DNA of 64,000 bases from Lentzea aerocolonigenes (GCF_000974445.1 NZ_BBOJ01000021.1:62001-126000); one strand, 5' to 3'. Positions 25,341-36,476 are shown, counted from the stretch's first letter. Made by a program: numbers and translations. The notes: a model not told the origin generated them from the letters alone.

Positions 25341-26705
25341 GTGGTTTCCTCGGCTCTTCGCGTCCTGCTCCTGTCCGTGCTGGTCGCCGCCGTGTGCACA
25401 CCCGTGCAAAGTTTTGCGGCGCCACCGGGCAACAAGGACGTCACCGTCACCCTGTTCCAGTGGCCGTTCGCCCGTGTGGCCTCGGAGTGCACCAGCGTGC
25501 TGGGCCCCAAGGGCTACGGCTACGTGGAGGTCTCGCCGGCCACCGAGCACGTCCAGGGTCCCCAGTGGTGGACCTCCTACCAACCGGTCAGCTACCGCGT
25601 CGCCGGCCGCCTCGGCGACGAGACCGCCTTCCGCAACATGATCACCACCTGCCACGACGCGGGCGTCAAGGTGATCGCCGACGCCGTGATCAACCACATG
25701 AGCGCGGGAGCGGGCACCGGCACCGGCGGCTCCGGCTACTCCAAGTACAACTACCCCGGCCTGTACAGCGACTGGGACTTCCACTCGTGCCGCACGGCGA
25801 TCAGCAACTACCAGGACCGCTCCAACGTCCAGAACTGCGAGCTCGTCAACCTGTCCGATCTGGACACCGGCAGCGACTACGTGCGCGGCGCCATCGCCGG
25901 GTACCTCAACCGCCTCATCGGCATGGGCGTGGACGGGTTCCGGATCGACGCCGCCAAGCACATCGCCGCCGCCGACATGTCGGCGATCAAGGCCAAGCTG
26001 AGCAACCCGAACGTCTTCTGGGTGCACGAGGTCATCTACGGCGCGGGTGAGGCAGTGCAGCCCGGCGAGTACACCGGTTCCGGCGACGTGGACGAGTTCC
26101 GTTACGCCTACGACCTCAAGCGGATCTTCCAGAACGAGAACCTCGCATACCTGCGCACGTTCGGCCAGTCCTGGGGCTTCCTGCCGAGCAACCAGGCCAG
26201 GCCGTTCGTGGACAACTGGGACACCGAGCGCAACGGCTCGACGTTGTCGTACAAGGACAACTCGACCTACACGCTCGCTAACGTGTTCATGCTCGCCTGG
26301 AACTACGGCGCGCCGCAGGTGTACTCGGGCTACGAGTTCAATGACAAGGACGCTGGCCCGCCCGGCAACTCCGTCTGCTTCAGCGGCTGGAAGTGCCAGC
26401 ACCTGTGGACGCAGATCGCGAACATGGTCGCGTTCCGCAACACCGTCGCCGGCACGGACGTGAACAACTGGTGGGACAACGGCTACGACGCCATCGCGTT
26501 CGGCCGCGGCAGCAAGGGTTTCGTCGCGATCAACCGCGAGACGTTCGCGATCGCGCAGACATTCCAGACCGCGCTGCCCGCAGGAACCTATTGCAACGTC
26601 CAGGAGAACGGCTGTGTCCGGGTGACCGTGGATTCCTCCGGCAGGTTCACCGCGATGCTCGGCGCAGGCACAGCGCTCGCACTGCACGTGAACGCGCGAG
26701 GCTGA
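25341..26705 (+). CDS. Secreted alpha-amylase (GH13)
   Basis: 454 aa from a GTG at 25341 with AAGGAG upstream. Signal peptide ends near SFAAPPG. The GH13 barrel shows DAVINHM (conserved region I), GFRIDAAKH (nucleophile Asp), WVHEVIY (acid Glu) and FVDNWDTER (third Asp). A short all-beta C-terminal domain follows; there is no starch-binding CBM20, unlike many Streptomyces amylases. It hydrolyses alpha-1,4 glucan outside the cell. It is divergent from the crt operon and monocistronic, followed by a hairpin terminator. A half-symmetric CTTGCAACGCTTCCCG at 25270 may be a regulator site but is weak. Confidence 0.96.
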   Translation: MVSSALRVLLLSVLVAAVCTPVQSFAAPPGNKDVTVTLFQWPFARVASECTSVLGPKGYGYVEVSPATEHVQGPQWWTSYQPVSYRVAGRLGDETAFRNMITTCHDAGVKVIADAVINHMSAGAGTGTGGSGYSKYNYPGLYSDWDFHSCRTAISNYQDRSNVQNCELVNLSDLDTGSDYVRGAIAGYLNRLIGMGVDGFRIDAAKHIAAADMSAIKAKLSNPNVFWVHEVIYGAGEAVQPGEYTGSGDVDEFRYAYDLKRIFQNENLAYLRTFGQSWGFLPSNQARPFVDNWDTERNGSTLSYKDNSTYTLANVFMLAWNYGAPQVYSGYEFNDKDAGPPGNSVCFSGWKCQHLWTQIANMVAFRNTVAGTDVNNWWDNGYDAIAFGRGSKGFVAINRETFAIAQTFQTALPAGTYCNVQENGCVRVTVDSSGRFTAMLGAGTALALHVNARG

Positions 26706-26712
26706 CCAGGTC

Positions 26713-26736
26713 GGGCCCGCTCGCCGGGGCGGGCCC
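26713..26736 (+). terminator. Hairpin after alpha-amylase
   Basis: GGGCCCGC and GCGGGCCC form a perfect 8-bp GC stem around an 8-base loop, 7 bp after the amylase stop. No T tract follows, as is usual in actinobacteria. Confidence 0.65.
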
Positions 26737-26816
26737 GGCTCAGGCGCCGCACATCAACGCGCCAGGCCGAGCACGACGGACCCGCCCATCGCGGCGGGCC
26801 CGGCTCAGGCGCCGCA
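26728..26816. repeat. 24-bp direct repeat flanking the amylase-lacI junction
   Basis: The same 24 bases occur at 26728-26751 and 26793-26816; the right copy overlaps the last codons and stop of the LacI gene and the left copy adjoins the amylase terminator. Each is preceded by a GC hairpin of similar sequence, so a hairpin-plus-gene-end block appears duplicated. Confidence 0.8.
26778..26801 (-). terminator. Hairpin after LacI gene
   Basis: GGACCCGCC and GGCGGGCCC pair over 9 bp with one A-C mismatch around a 6-base loop, just beyond the LacI stop. It probably ends the LacI transcript and backs up termination of the convergent amylase. Confidence 0.6.
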
Positions 26817-27836
26817 GGACTGCCGGACGACCAGTCTCGTCGGCAGCACCACCGGTTCCTCCTGCCCCGCCCCCGTGATCATGGCCATGATCGCCTTGGC
26901 CGCGGCCACCCCGAACCCCGGCTTGTCCTGCGCCACCGTGGTCAGCGCGGGATCGACCACGGCCGCGATCTCGATGTCGTCGAACCCGACGATCGCCAGG
27001 TCCTGCGGCACGCGCACCCCCGCGGCGCGGGCCGCGAGCAGGGCACCGACGGCCATCTCGTCGCTGGCCGCGAACACCGCGGTGGGCGGTTCGTCCAGCG
27101 CGAGAAGTCGTTGCGCGGCAGCGGTTCCGCTGGGCCGGTAGAAGTCACCGGCGACGACGTACTCGTCGCGCATCTCCAGACCCGCCTCCAGCATCCCCTT
27201 GCGGTAGCCTGAAACGCGGGCTGCGGAGGGCTGGTTGCCCGGCGGTCCGGTGATCGTGGCGATCCGGGTGTGGCCGAGGCCGGCGAGGTGGCGCACCGCC
27301 GACTGGGCGCCGCCCGCGTTGTCCGAGGTGACGTACGTGGCGCGCGGGCCGTCGACGGCGACGTCCAGCGCCACGCACGGAACTCCTGACTGGGCAAAGG
27401 CTTCGAAGGCCTCCGCGTCGGAACCGCTGTCGATCAGAACCAGGCCGCCGAGGTGGTGGCGGCGGGTCATGTTCACGTAGGCGACCGGATCCGCCAACGA
27501 CGCGCCGACCTCGCGGGCGTCACCGCTCGTCGCCAGCATCAGCAGGTGGTAGCCGTGCGCGCTGAGGGCGGACTTCAGGCCGATCAGCAGGTCCTGGAGG
27601 TACGGGTGCCGCCAGCCGGGCCTGCGGTGGTCGGTGTCCCAGACCAGTCCGATCATCGTGGACTGCTTGGTCGACAACGCCCGCGCCGACTCGTTGGGCT
27701 GGTAGCCCAGCTCGTTCGCGACCCGCAGCACACGGTCGCGCGTCTCCTCGTTCACCGTTTCCGGCTGGTTGAAGACGCGCGACACCGTCGCCACGGACAC
27801 GCCGCAGAGCTGGGCGATCTCTCGCCCGGTCGCCAT
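26805..27836 (-). CDS. LacI-family repressor of the CebEFG-like operon
   Basis: 343 aa. Helix-turn-helix REIAQLCGVSVATVSRVFNQP at residues 5-25, hinge PNESARALS, then a sugar-sensing periplasmic-binding-like domain. ACGGAGG precedes the ATG. It is divergent from the binding-protein gene with a LacI-type palindrome 18 bp upstream of its own start, so it probably represses both directions. It resembles CebR in layout, although the operator differs from the CebR consensus known in Streptomyces. Confidence 0.92.
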   Translation of the reverse strand: MATGREIAQLCGVSVATVSRVFNQPETVNEETRDRVLRVANELGYQPNESARALSTKQSTMIGLVWDTDHRRPGWRHPYLQDLLIGLKSALSAHGYHLLMLATSGDAREVGASLADPVAYVNMTRRHHLGGLVLIDSGSDAEAFEAFAQSGVPCVALDVAVDGPRATYVTSDNAGGAQSAVRHLAGLGHTRIATITGPPGNQPSAARVSGYRKGMLEAGLEMRDEYVVAGDFYRPSGTAAAQRLLALDEPPTAVFAASDEMAVGALLAARAAGVRVPQDLAIVGFDDIEIAAVVDPALTTVAQDKPGFGVAAAKAIMAMITGAGQEEPVVLPTRLVVRQSCGA

Positions 27837-27853
27837 TCGGCCTCCGTTTCACC

Positions 27854-27865
27854 GTAAGCGGTTAC
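27854..27865. promoter_or_regulatory. LacI-type operator
   Basis: GTAAGCGGTTAC is palindromic except at positions 5 and 8 and has a central CpG. It lies between the LacI gene and the sugar-importer operon. Confidence 0.6.
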
Positions 27866-28072
27866 ATAGACCCTACGAGCAGCACTTCTGCTAGTCAAAC
27901 GGGTGCGCGAGTTGATCTGTTTATCGTTTTGTTACTTGACGGCAACCGTGTGATCCCGTTGTCATTGGCGCCACACCTTCCGGCCCGTCGTTCGTCACGG
28001 CGCCGGTTCACCCGCCCTCGAAGACCAAGTTCTTCTGCTTCAGCGCGCCCAAAAAACGACGGAGGCACTCGA

Positions 28073-29329
28073 ATGCGCCCCAAAGCACTCGCCATCGGCT
28101 GCGCGGCCCTGGCGACCGCCGTGGTGCTCAGCGGTTGCGGCAGCGACACCGCGTCCGGTGGCAAGACCAAGCTGACCATCGGGTTGTTCGGCAACTTCGG
28201 TTACGCCGAGCTGCTCAAGGAGTACGCGAGCACGCACCCGGACGTCGAGATCACCGACCGCACCGCCTCCTACTCCGACCACCACAAGAACCTCGCCGCG
28301 CATCTCGCCACGAACAACGGCGCGGCGGACATCGAGGCGGTCGACACGGGTTACGTCAACCAGTTCAAGGCCACGCCGGACAAGTTCGTGGACCTCAACA
28401 CCAAGGGCGGTGACCAGCTCAAGGACCGCTGGCTGCCGTGGAAGTGGGAGGGGTCGCTGTCCAAGGACGGCAAGCAGATCGGCTACGGCACCGACATCGG
28501 CGGCCTCGCCATCTGCTACCGCCGCGACCTGCTGCAGAACGCCGGACTGCCCGCCGACCGCGACCAGGTCGCGGCGTTGTGGCCGACCTGGCAGGACTTC
28601 ATGGCCGCGGGCAAGAGGTTCCAGGAGAAGGCACCCGACGGCGTGAAGTGGTTCGACGGCGGACCGACCGTGCTCAACGCGATCGTCGGCCAGGCGCCGG
28701 TCGGGTACTACGACAAGTCCGACAAGATCGTCGTGGGCGAGAACAAGGACGTCAAGGCGGGGTGGGACCTCGTCGTGGGCGGCGTCCAGTCAGGACTGTC
28801 GGCGAAGCTGCTGTACTCCACGCCGGTCTGGAACACCGGGTTCAAGCAGGGCCAGTTCGCGACCGTGACGTGCCCGGCGTGGCAGATGGCCAAGATCAAG
28901 GATCAGGCCGGTCCCGACGCCGCGGGCAAGTGGGACGTCACGTCCGTGCCCGGCGGTGGCGGCAACTGGGGCGGCTCGTACCTCACGGTTCCCAAGCAGG
29001 GCAAGAACGTCGACAAGGCCGTGGAGCTCGCCGCGTGGCTGACCGCGCCCGAGCAGCAGGCCAAGGTGTTCAAGAGCTCCGGGCTGCTGCCGTCGATCCC
29101 GAAGCTCTACGACGACCCGTCGATCGTCGACTACAAGAACCCGTACTTCAACGACGCGCCGATCGGCAAGCTGTTCACCGACGCCGCCAAGAAGCTGAAC
29201 CCGCAGTACCAGGGCCCGAAGGCCGGCGACATCCAGACCGCCATCGGCAACGCGATGCAACGCGTCGAGCAGGGCAAGCAGAACGGCGAGGACTCGTGGC
29301 GCCAGTTCGTCGGCGACGTCCAGAAGTGA
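28073..29329 (+). CDS. Sugar-binding lipoprotein (CebE-like)
   Basis: 418 aa, ATG after GGAGG. Lipoprotein signal with a canonical lipobox LSGC (Cys 22). The mature protein starts in the family-1 solute-binding style (KTKLTIGLFGNFGYAELLKEY). It is followed within 10 bp by two permeases and then a GH1 beta-glucosidase, the order of the cellobiose/cellotriose cebEFG-bglC unit. The sugar is therefore probably a beta-glucoside disaccharide, which is inference. Confidence 0.93.
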   Translation: MRPKALAIGCAALATAVVLSGCGSDTASGGKTKLTIGLFGNFGYAELLKEYASTHPDVEITDRTASYSDHHKNLAAHLATNNGAADIEAVDTGYVNQFKATPDKFVDLNTKGGDQLKDRWLPWKWEGSLSKDGKQIGYGTDIGGLAICYRRDLLQNAGLPADRDQVAALWPTWQDFMAAGKRFQEKAPDGVKWFDGGPTVLNAIVGQAPVGYYDKSDKIVVGENKDVKAGWDLVVGGVQSGLSAKLLYSTPVWNTGFKQGQFATVTCPAWQMAKIKDQAGPDAAGKWDVTSVPGGGGNWGGSYLTVPKQGKNVDKAVELAAWLTAPEQQAKVFKSSGLLPSIPKLYDDPSIVDYKNPYFNDAPIGKLFTDAAKKLNPQYQGPKAGDIQTAIGNAMQRVEQGKQNGEDSWRQFVGDVQK

Positions 29330-29338
29330 CGACCTGAC

Positions 29339-30259
29339 ATGGCTCTGATCGACAAGGCGGCCAGAAGGCACCGCTGGGACACGAAGTTCGCGCCGTACGG
29401 GTACGTGACGCCGTACTTCCTGATCTTCGGTGTCTTCGGGCTGTTCCCCTTGCTGTACACCATCTGGGTCTCGCTGCAGCACCGCAACCTGCTCGACGAG
29501 GGCGGCGCGTACGTCGTCTGGTTCGCCAACTACGCGAAGCTGCTCGCGGACCCGTACTTCTGGAACGCCATGGGCAACACGCTGAGCCTGTGGCTGCTGA
29601 CGACGGTGCCGCAGATCCTGTTCGCGCTCGGCATCGCGGCCCTGCTCAACCGCAAGGTCAGGACGCGCACGCTGTTCCGGATGGGCGTGATCCTGCCGAA
29701 CATCACCTCGGTGGCCGCGGTGACGATCATCTTCGCCCAGCTGTTCGGTCGCGACTTCGGTCTGGTCAACTGGGTGCTGGACCTGTTCGGCGCCGGGCAG
29801 ATCGACTGGCAGGCGGGCACCGCCACGTCCCACATCGCCATCGCCGTGATGGTGGTGTGGCGCTGGACCGGCTACCACGCGCTGATCTTCCTGGCCTCCA
29901 TGCAGGCGATCTCGCCCAGTCTGTACGAGGCGGCCACGCTGGACGGCGCGAGCGGCTGGCAGCAGTTCTGGCGGATCACGGTGCCGTTGCTGCGGCCGCA
30001 GATCATCTTCACGACGATCATCGCGACCACCGGCAACATGCGCCTGCTCGCCGAACCGCTGCTGTTCAACCCCGGCGCGGCGGCCGCGACGGGCGGCTCG
30101 GACCGGCAGTTCCAGACCGCCGCGCTGTACCTGTACGAGCAGGGCTTCACCAACTACGACTTCGGCTACAGCTCGGCGATCGCGGTCGTGCTGGCGATCG
30201 CCACGATCATCGTCGCCGGTCTCGGTTACCTGGTGACCAAACGGATCCAGACGGAGTGA
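29339..30259 (+). CDS. Sugar ABC permease (CebF-like)
   Basis: 306 aa, six membrane helices; first is YFLIFGVFGLFPLLYTIWVSL. EAA loop YEAATLDGASGWQQFWRITVP. It starts 9 bp after the binding-protein stop and is followed by the second permease 7 bp on. MalF-type subunit. No ATPase gene follows, so a shared ATPase is needed. Confidence 0.94.
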   Translation: MALIDKAARRHRWDTKFAPYGYVTPYFLIFGVFGLFPLLYTIWVSLQHRNLLDEGGAYVVWFANYAKLLADPYFWNAMGNTLSLWLLTTVPQILFALGIAALLNRKVRTRTLFRMGVILPNITSVAAVTIIFAQLFGRDFGLVNWVLDLFGAGQIDWQAGTATSHIAIAVMVVWRWTGYHALIFLASMQAISPSLYEAATLDGASGWQQFWRITVPLLRPQIIFTTIIATTGNMRLLAEPLLFNPGAAAATGGSDRQFQTAALYLYEQGFTNYDFGYSSAIAVVLAIATIIVAGLGYLVTKRIQTE

Positions 30260-30266
30260 GGACCCC

Positions 30267-31154
30267 ATGACCGCTGTGCTGGACCGTCCGGCGCCGGTGC
30301 GACCCACCGGCCCGGCGCTGCGGGCGCGCAGGCTCGCCAGGCGCGTCGCCGGGCCGTGGACGTACGCCGCCCTGATCGCCGTGCTCGCCGGGTCCGCCTT
30401 CCCCGTGTACTGGTCGTTCGTGGTGTCCTCGCAGACACCGGACGCGATCGACAGCGTGCCGCCGGTCCTGGTGCCCGGCGGCCACCTCTTCGCCAACATC
30501 GCCCGCGTCTTCGACACCACCGACTTCGCGCTGGCGCTGATGAACTCGATCGTGGTGGCGGGCACGGTCACCGTGTCGGTGGTGTTCTTCTCCACCCTCG
30601 CGGGGTTCGCGTTCGCCAAGCTGAAGTTCCGCGGCCGCAACGTCCTGCTGCTGCTGATCATCGGCACGCAGGCGATCCCGACCGAGCTCGGCATCATCCC
30701 GCTCTACATGATGATGAGCGAGTTCGGCTGGGCCGGGCAGATCCACGCCGTGATCGTGCCGGGGCTGGTGACCGCGTTCGGCGTGTTCTTCATGCGGCAG
30801 TACTTCGAGCGGGCGATCCCGGACGAGCTGCTCGAGGCGGGCCGGATGGACGGGTGCCACTCCCTGCGGCTGTTCTGGCACGTCGCGCTACCCGCGGCAC
30901 GACCGGCGGCGGCAGTGCTCGGGCTGTTCACGTTCATGCAGGCCTGGAACGACTTCTTCTGGCCGCTCGTCGTGCTCGTGCCGGAGAACCCGACGGTGCA
31001 GACGGCTCTGTCCACTTTGGCCTCCGGCTACACGACCGACTACACGCTCGTGCTGACCGCGGCGACGATCGGCACCGTGCCGGTGCTGGCCGTGTTCCTG
31101 TTGTTCGGCCGCCAGATCGTCGGCGGCATCATGTCGGGCGCCGTCAAGGGCTGA
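30267..31154 (+). CDS. Sugar ABC permease (CebG-like)
   Basis: 295 aa, MalG-type subunit with about six membrane helices and a basic, disordered-looking N-terminus. EAA loop LEAGRMDGCHSLRLFWHVALP. It ends in the family's usual SGAVKG. A GAGTGAGGACCCC leader precedes the ATG. It partners the preceding permease. Confidence 0.94.
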   Translation: MTAVLDRPAPVRPTGPALRARRLARRVAGPWTYAALIAVLAGSAFPVYWSFVVSSQTPDAIDSVPPVLVPGGHLFANIARVFDTTDFALALMNSIVVAGTVTVSVVFFSTLAGFAFAKLKFRGRNVLLLLIIGTQAIPTELGIIPLYMMMSEFGWAGQIHAVIVPGLVTAFGVFFMRQYFERAIPDELLEAGRMDGCHSLRLFWHVALPAARPAAAVLGLFTFMQAWNDFFWPLVVLVPENPTVQTALSTLASGYTTDYTLVLTAATIGTVPVLAVFLLFGRQIVGGIMSGAVKG

Positions 31155-31173
31155 CCTCGCAGAGGAGAACGTT

Positions 31174-32500
<1,327 letters not shown>

Positions 32501-32523
<23 letters not shown>

Positions 32524-33466
32524 TGTTCGCGCAGCAGGCCCAGAACGCGCTGACGTCACCGCGTTTTCCGGTGACGGGCAGGTAGTGGACCGGCCGCTCC
32601 CGCCGGTCGTGCCAGAAGCGGCCGGTGGGAGGAGCGGGGCTGGTCGCGGACAGCCACACGACGGTGTCCGCGCCCTCCTCCGCAGTGCGCAGCAGCAACC
32701 TGGCCAGCCGGTGGAACCCCGGCAACGACCCGGCCACGCCCGGTGTGTCGGCCCAGCCGGGGTGCATCCCGTGCACGCCCACGCCTTCTGACGCGTACCG
32801 GTCCGCCAGCAGAGGCACGAGCGCGACCTGCATGCGTTTGGTGCGGGCGTACGCGGTCGCGCCGCGGTACTCGCCCTCGCGGTACTCCGGATCGTCCGAG
32901 CGCAACCGCTGGGTGTACATGCCGCCGGAGGACACCAGCACCACCCTGGGGTCCGGCGACGCGGCCAGCAGCGAGCGCAGCAGGTCCGTCATCAGCAACG
33001 GCCCGAGCACGTGCGTGGCGAACGTCAGCTCGTGTCCCTCCGCACTCGTCGTGCGCTGCGGTGGCATGGTGCCGGCGTTGTGCACCAGGACGTCAAGGCG
33101 CTCGAACTCCTCCAGCATCCCGCTGGCGAAGCGGCGCACCGACGCCAGGCTCGAGACGTCGCAGTGGCGGACGTGGACGACGGCGCCGGGCACCGCGGCG
33201 ATGATCTCGTCCCGGGCGGACTGCCCCTTGGCCTCGTCGCGCACCGCCAGCACGACGGCGGCACCGAGCCGGGCGAGGCCCAGCGCGGTGGCCTTGCCGA
33301 GCCCGGAACCGGCCCCGGTCACGACGGCGAGCCCGCCGCGCAGGGCACCGGGCTCGGGGTCGTCGGCGGGCCAGGTCCGCCGGCGCAGCCGGAAGCCCCA
33401 CTTCGAGTAGCCGGGAACCACCAGCCGGTCCATCACGACGTCGAGCGCGGCGAACAGTCCGCTCAC
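32501..33466 (-). CDS. Short-chain dehydrogenase/reductase (DHRS12-like)
   Basis: 321 aa. Cofactor motif VVTGAGSGLGKATALGLA (residues 48-65), HNAG at about 129, and the catalytic S ... YARTK set (VLVSSGGMY, AYARTKRM). An N-terminal extension of about 45 residues precedes the Rossmann fold. Substrate unknown. It lies 3 bp after the ABC ATPase stop, so it may be the third gene of that operon. Confidence 0.9.
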
Positions 33467-33469
33467 GGA

Positions 33470-34183
33470 TCACTCCTCTGCTCCTCCCCTGGGGTTCGGT
33501 TCGAGGACGGGATCCGGTTCGTGCAGACGGCCGTCGCGAATCGTGACGACGTCGTCCACCGCCGTGAGGTGACTCCGGTCGTGCGTGACCAGCACGGTCG
33601 CGGTCGCCTGCTGGTGCGTCAGCCTCGTGATCAGGCCGACCACCGCGGCGCCGCGGTCGTGGTCCAGTGCGCTCGTGGGTTCGTCGACGAGCAGCACGGT
33701 GGGGTCGTTCATCAGGGCGCGGGCGATGTTGACGCGCTGCCGTTGACCACCGGAGAGCTGGTGCGGGCGGCGTCGGGCGTGATCGGCCAGGCCGACCGCG
33801 TCGAGCAGTTCCAGGGCCTTGCGGCGGGCGTCCGCGGGCTTGCGGCCGGTGACGTGTGCCATGACCTGGAGCTGTTCGGCGGCGGTGAGCGCGGGCAGCA
33901 GGTTGGGCTGCTGGAAGACGATGCCGATGCGGTGGCGGCGCAGTTCGGCGAGCCGGCCGCGGGACAGACCGGAGGCGGGAGTGCCGTCGATCGTGACGGT
34001 GCCCGAGTCGGGGGCGACGAGGGTGGCGGCGACGGCGAGGAGGCTGGACTTGCCCGAACCCGACGGGCCGATCACCGCCGTCGTGGTGCCCCTGGGCACG
34101 TCGAGCGTGACGTGGTCGAGCGCGGTCAGCCTGCTGTCGCCGTCGGGGTAGGTGAGGGTGACGTCGGTCAGGGTCAGGCTCAT
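33470..34183 (-). CDS. ABC transporter ATPase (HrtA/MacB type)
   Basis: 237 aa from the ATG at 34183; upstream open frame is antisense-like extension over the permease. Walker A GPSGSGKSS (about 39-47), Q-loop FQQPNLLPA, signature LSGGQRQRV, Walker B VLLVDEPTSALD. LolD/MacB-type ATPase that works with FtsX-type permeases. The start overlaps the permease stop by 4 bp. Together they resemble HrtAB heme exporters (inference from layout). Confidence 0.93.
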   Translation of the reverse strand: MSLTLTDVTLTYPDGDSRLTALDHVTLDVPRGTTTAVIGPSGSGKSSLLAVAATLVAPDSGTVTIDGTPASGLSRGRLAELRRHRIGIVFQQPNLLPALTAAEQLQVMAHVTGRKPADARRKALELLDAVGLADHARRRPHQLSGGQRQRVNIARALMNDPTVLLVDEPTSALDHDRGAAVVGLITRLTHQQATATVLVTHDRSHLTAVDDVVTIRDGRLHEPDPVLEPNPRGGAEE

Positions 34184-35187
34184 CGGGCACTCCCCAGTGC
34201 GGTCAGCGGGTCGACGGTGACGATGCGGCGGACGGCCAGCGCCGCACCGACCGCACCGAGCAGGATCGTGGTGGCGGCGGGGACGAGAACCGTCGCGGGG
34301 TCGAGCAGGAACGGCACGGTGCCGCGGACGAGCAAGCCGACGGCGGCGGCGAGCGCGGTGCCGATCAGGGTTCCCGTCGTGAGCAGCACGAGCGCCTGGC
34401 CCAGTGCGTCGCGCAGCAGCGTGGCCGTGGACGCGCCGAGGGCCTTCAGGACGGCGATGTCGCCGCTGCGCTGGATCGTCCAGACGGTGAAGAACGCACC
34501 GATGACGAGGGCGGAGATGACGAACAGGAAGCCGCGCATGAGTTGCAGCGAGCCGTTCTCCGAGCGGTAGGAGCCGATGGCGTCGAGCGAACCGTCCTTC
34601 GTGGTCGTCCGGGTGCCGGGCACGTCCACGACGTCGCCTGTGGTCCTGAGCGCGATGACGGTCGCGGTCGTGCGGTCGCCCAGACTCGTCCAGACGACGG
34701 GGGTGTGGCTGAACCAGGCGTCGCCGCGCACGGCCGCGACGGTCAGGTCCCGTCCGGCGAGGGTGACGGTGTCGCCGGTCCGGACGCCGAGCTCTTCGGC
34801 AGCGGGAACGGACATCGTGACCGACCCGTCGCCGACCTCCGGGACCAGGGCCGGGGAGACCGCGAAGATCGAGACCGCCGCGCTGCGGGAGCCCGCGGTG
34901 GCCTTCGTCGTGCTGATGGCCACCGGCTCGGCGAGTGACACACCCGGTGTGGCGGCCCAGCGGCGCCACTGCTCCTGCGTGACGGTGGAGTCCGAATAGG
35001 ACAAGTGTTGATCGGAGAAGGCGATCCGGTCGACGGGCAGGTCGGTGATCGCGGACACGTTCTGCCTGCCGAGGCCCGCGGTCAGGCCGGACAGCAGGCC
35101 GACCAGCAGGGTGATCAGCACGATCACGACACCCATCAGGGCGAAGCGGCCCTTGGCGAACCTGAGGTCTCTCAGGGCAACGAACAC
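34180..35187 (-). CDS. FtsX-like ABC permease (HrtB-like)
   Basis: 335 aa from the GTG at 35187 (product start FVALRDLRFAKGRFALMG), chosen for the AAGG site and because relatives start this way; the frame stays open to 35277. One N-terminal membrane helix, a MacB-type extracytoplasmic domain of about 200 residues, then three helices (GFLFVISALVIGAFF, VLLTTGTLIGTALAAA, LLGAVGAALAV). Probably exports a hydrophobic or toxic compound; heme is a candidate because hrtBA is also divergent from a NarL-type two-component pair in corynebacteria. Confidence 0.85.
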   Translation of the reverse strand: MFVALRDLRFAKGRFALMGVVIVLITLLVGLLSGLTAGLGRQNVSAITDLPVDRIAFSDQHLSYSDSTVTQEQWRRWAATPGVSLAEPVAISTTKATAGSRSAAVSIFAVSPALVPEVGDGSVTMSVPAAEELGVRTGDTVTLAGRDLTVAAVRGDAWFSHTPVVWTSLGDRTTATVIALRTTGDVVDVPGTRTTTKDGSLDAIGSYRSENGSLQLMRGFLFVISALVIGAFFTVWTIQRSGDIAVLKALGASTATLLRDALGQALVLLTTGTLIGTALAAAVGLLVRGTVPFLLDPATVLVPAATTILLGAVGAALAVRRIVTVDPLTALGSAR

Positions 35188-35324
35188 GGTGTTGAGCCTT
35201 TCGTGGAGGGATGCGTCCACTGTGGTCCGCTCGCCGCCCCGTCCGCTTCTGGCGCAGGAGGAGGAAGAAGTTGTCACTTTCGACAGAGGCCGAACTGCGG
35301 CCAGGTGCCTAAGCTGGGTGAACT

Positions 35325-36476
35325 GTGGACGAGACCGCTGCCCTCACCCCGACCAGCCGCGTGCTGACCTGGTGCCTGCACCTGCTGGTCGCGGGCCTGC
35401 TCACCCTCACGGCGTTCCGCGGCACGCCACCGGTCGTCGCGGTCGCCGTCGCGCTGGGCGTGGTCTACGCGGCCGGCCCGCTCCTGCCACAGGTGCGCAC
35501 GTCCCGCCGGGCCGCCGCGGTGTGGTCGGCAGCCGTGGGCCTCACGTGGGTGGCGTTGCTCGTGCTGTCCGCCGACGCGGTGTGGCTCGCCTTCCCGTTG
35601 TACTTCCTCCAGCTCCACCTGCTGCCGCGCCGCGCGGGCCTGGGAGCGGTGGTCGTCACGGCGGCGACCGCGATCACCGGTTTCGCCGCGCACACCGGCA
35701 CGTTCACCCCGGCCGTCGCGATAGGTCCCGCCCTGGGCGCCGCGGTGGCCGTTGCCGTGGTGTGGGGCTACCAGGCCCTCTACCGCGAGAGCGAGCGCCG
35801 CCGCGTGCTCATCGACGAGCTCACCGCCACCCGCGCCGACCTGGCCCAGGCCCAGCACAGCGCCGGTGTCCTGGCCGAACGCGAACGGCTGGCGAGCGAG
35901 ATCCACGACACCCTCGCCCAGGGCCTGACCAGCATCCAGCTCCTCCTGCGCGCCGCGGAACGCGCCCTGCCCGCCCACCCGGAGAAGGCCGCCGGCTACG
36001 TGGACCAGGCCAGGCGGTCGGCGGTGGACAACCTCGCGGAGGCACGGCGTTTCGTGGCCGCCCTGAGCCCGCCCGCGCTGGCGGCGGCACCGCTGTCCGA
36101 CGCCCTGGAACGCCTGTGCGCCACCACGTCCGCCCAACACCCGGTGATCGTCCGCTTCCACCTCACCGGAGATCCCGTGCCGCTGCCCACCGCCCACAAG
36201 GTGGCGCTGTTGCGCATCGCCCAGTCGGCGCTGGCCAACACCGTCCAGCACGCCGGCGCCGGCACCGCCGACGTCACCCTGAGCTACCTGGGCGACCAGG
36301 TGGCCGTGGACGTGACCGACGACGGAACCGGCTTCGACCGCGCCGACGAAGGCTTCGGCCTGCCCGCCATGCGCGCCCGCGCCCACTCCCTCGGCGGCAC
36401 GTTCGCCGTGGAAAGCACTCCGGGACACGGCACGGCACTGGCCGCCCGCCTGCCCCTGACCGAGGACGCGCGGTGA
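35325..36476 (+). CDS. NarL-family sensor histidine kinase
   Basis: 383 aa from a GTG at 35325. Five to six membrane helices cover residues 13-150 with little extracellular loop. The HisKA_3 dimerisation box is ERERLASEIHDTLAQGL with the phospho-His. The HATPase region has ALANTVQHA, DDGTGFD and GFGLPAMRARA. It overlaps the response regulator by 4 bp. Divergent from the ABC exporter, which it probably controls, in the manner of ChrS/HrrS (inference). Confidence 0.93.
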   Translation: MDETAALTPTSRVLTWCLHLLVAGLLTLTAFRGTPPVVAVAVALGVVYAAGPLLPQVRTSRRAAAVWSAAVGLTWVALLVLSADAVWLAFPLYFLQLHLLPRRAGLGAVVVTAATAITGFAAHTGTFTPAVAIGPALGAAVAVAVVWGYQALYRESERRRVLIDELTATRADLAQAQHSAGVLAERERLASEIHDTLAQGLTSIQLLLRAAERALPAHPEKAAGYVDQARRSAVDNLAEARRFVAALSPPALAAAPLSDALERLCATTSAQHPVIVRFHLTGDPVPLPTAHKVALLRIAQSALANTVQHAGAGTADVTLSYLGDQVAVDVTDDGTGFDRADEGFGLPAMRARAHSLGGTFAVESTPGHGTALAARLPLTEDAR

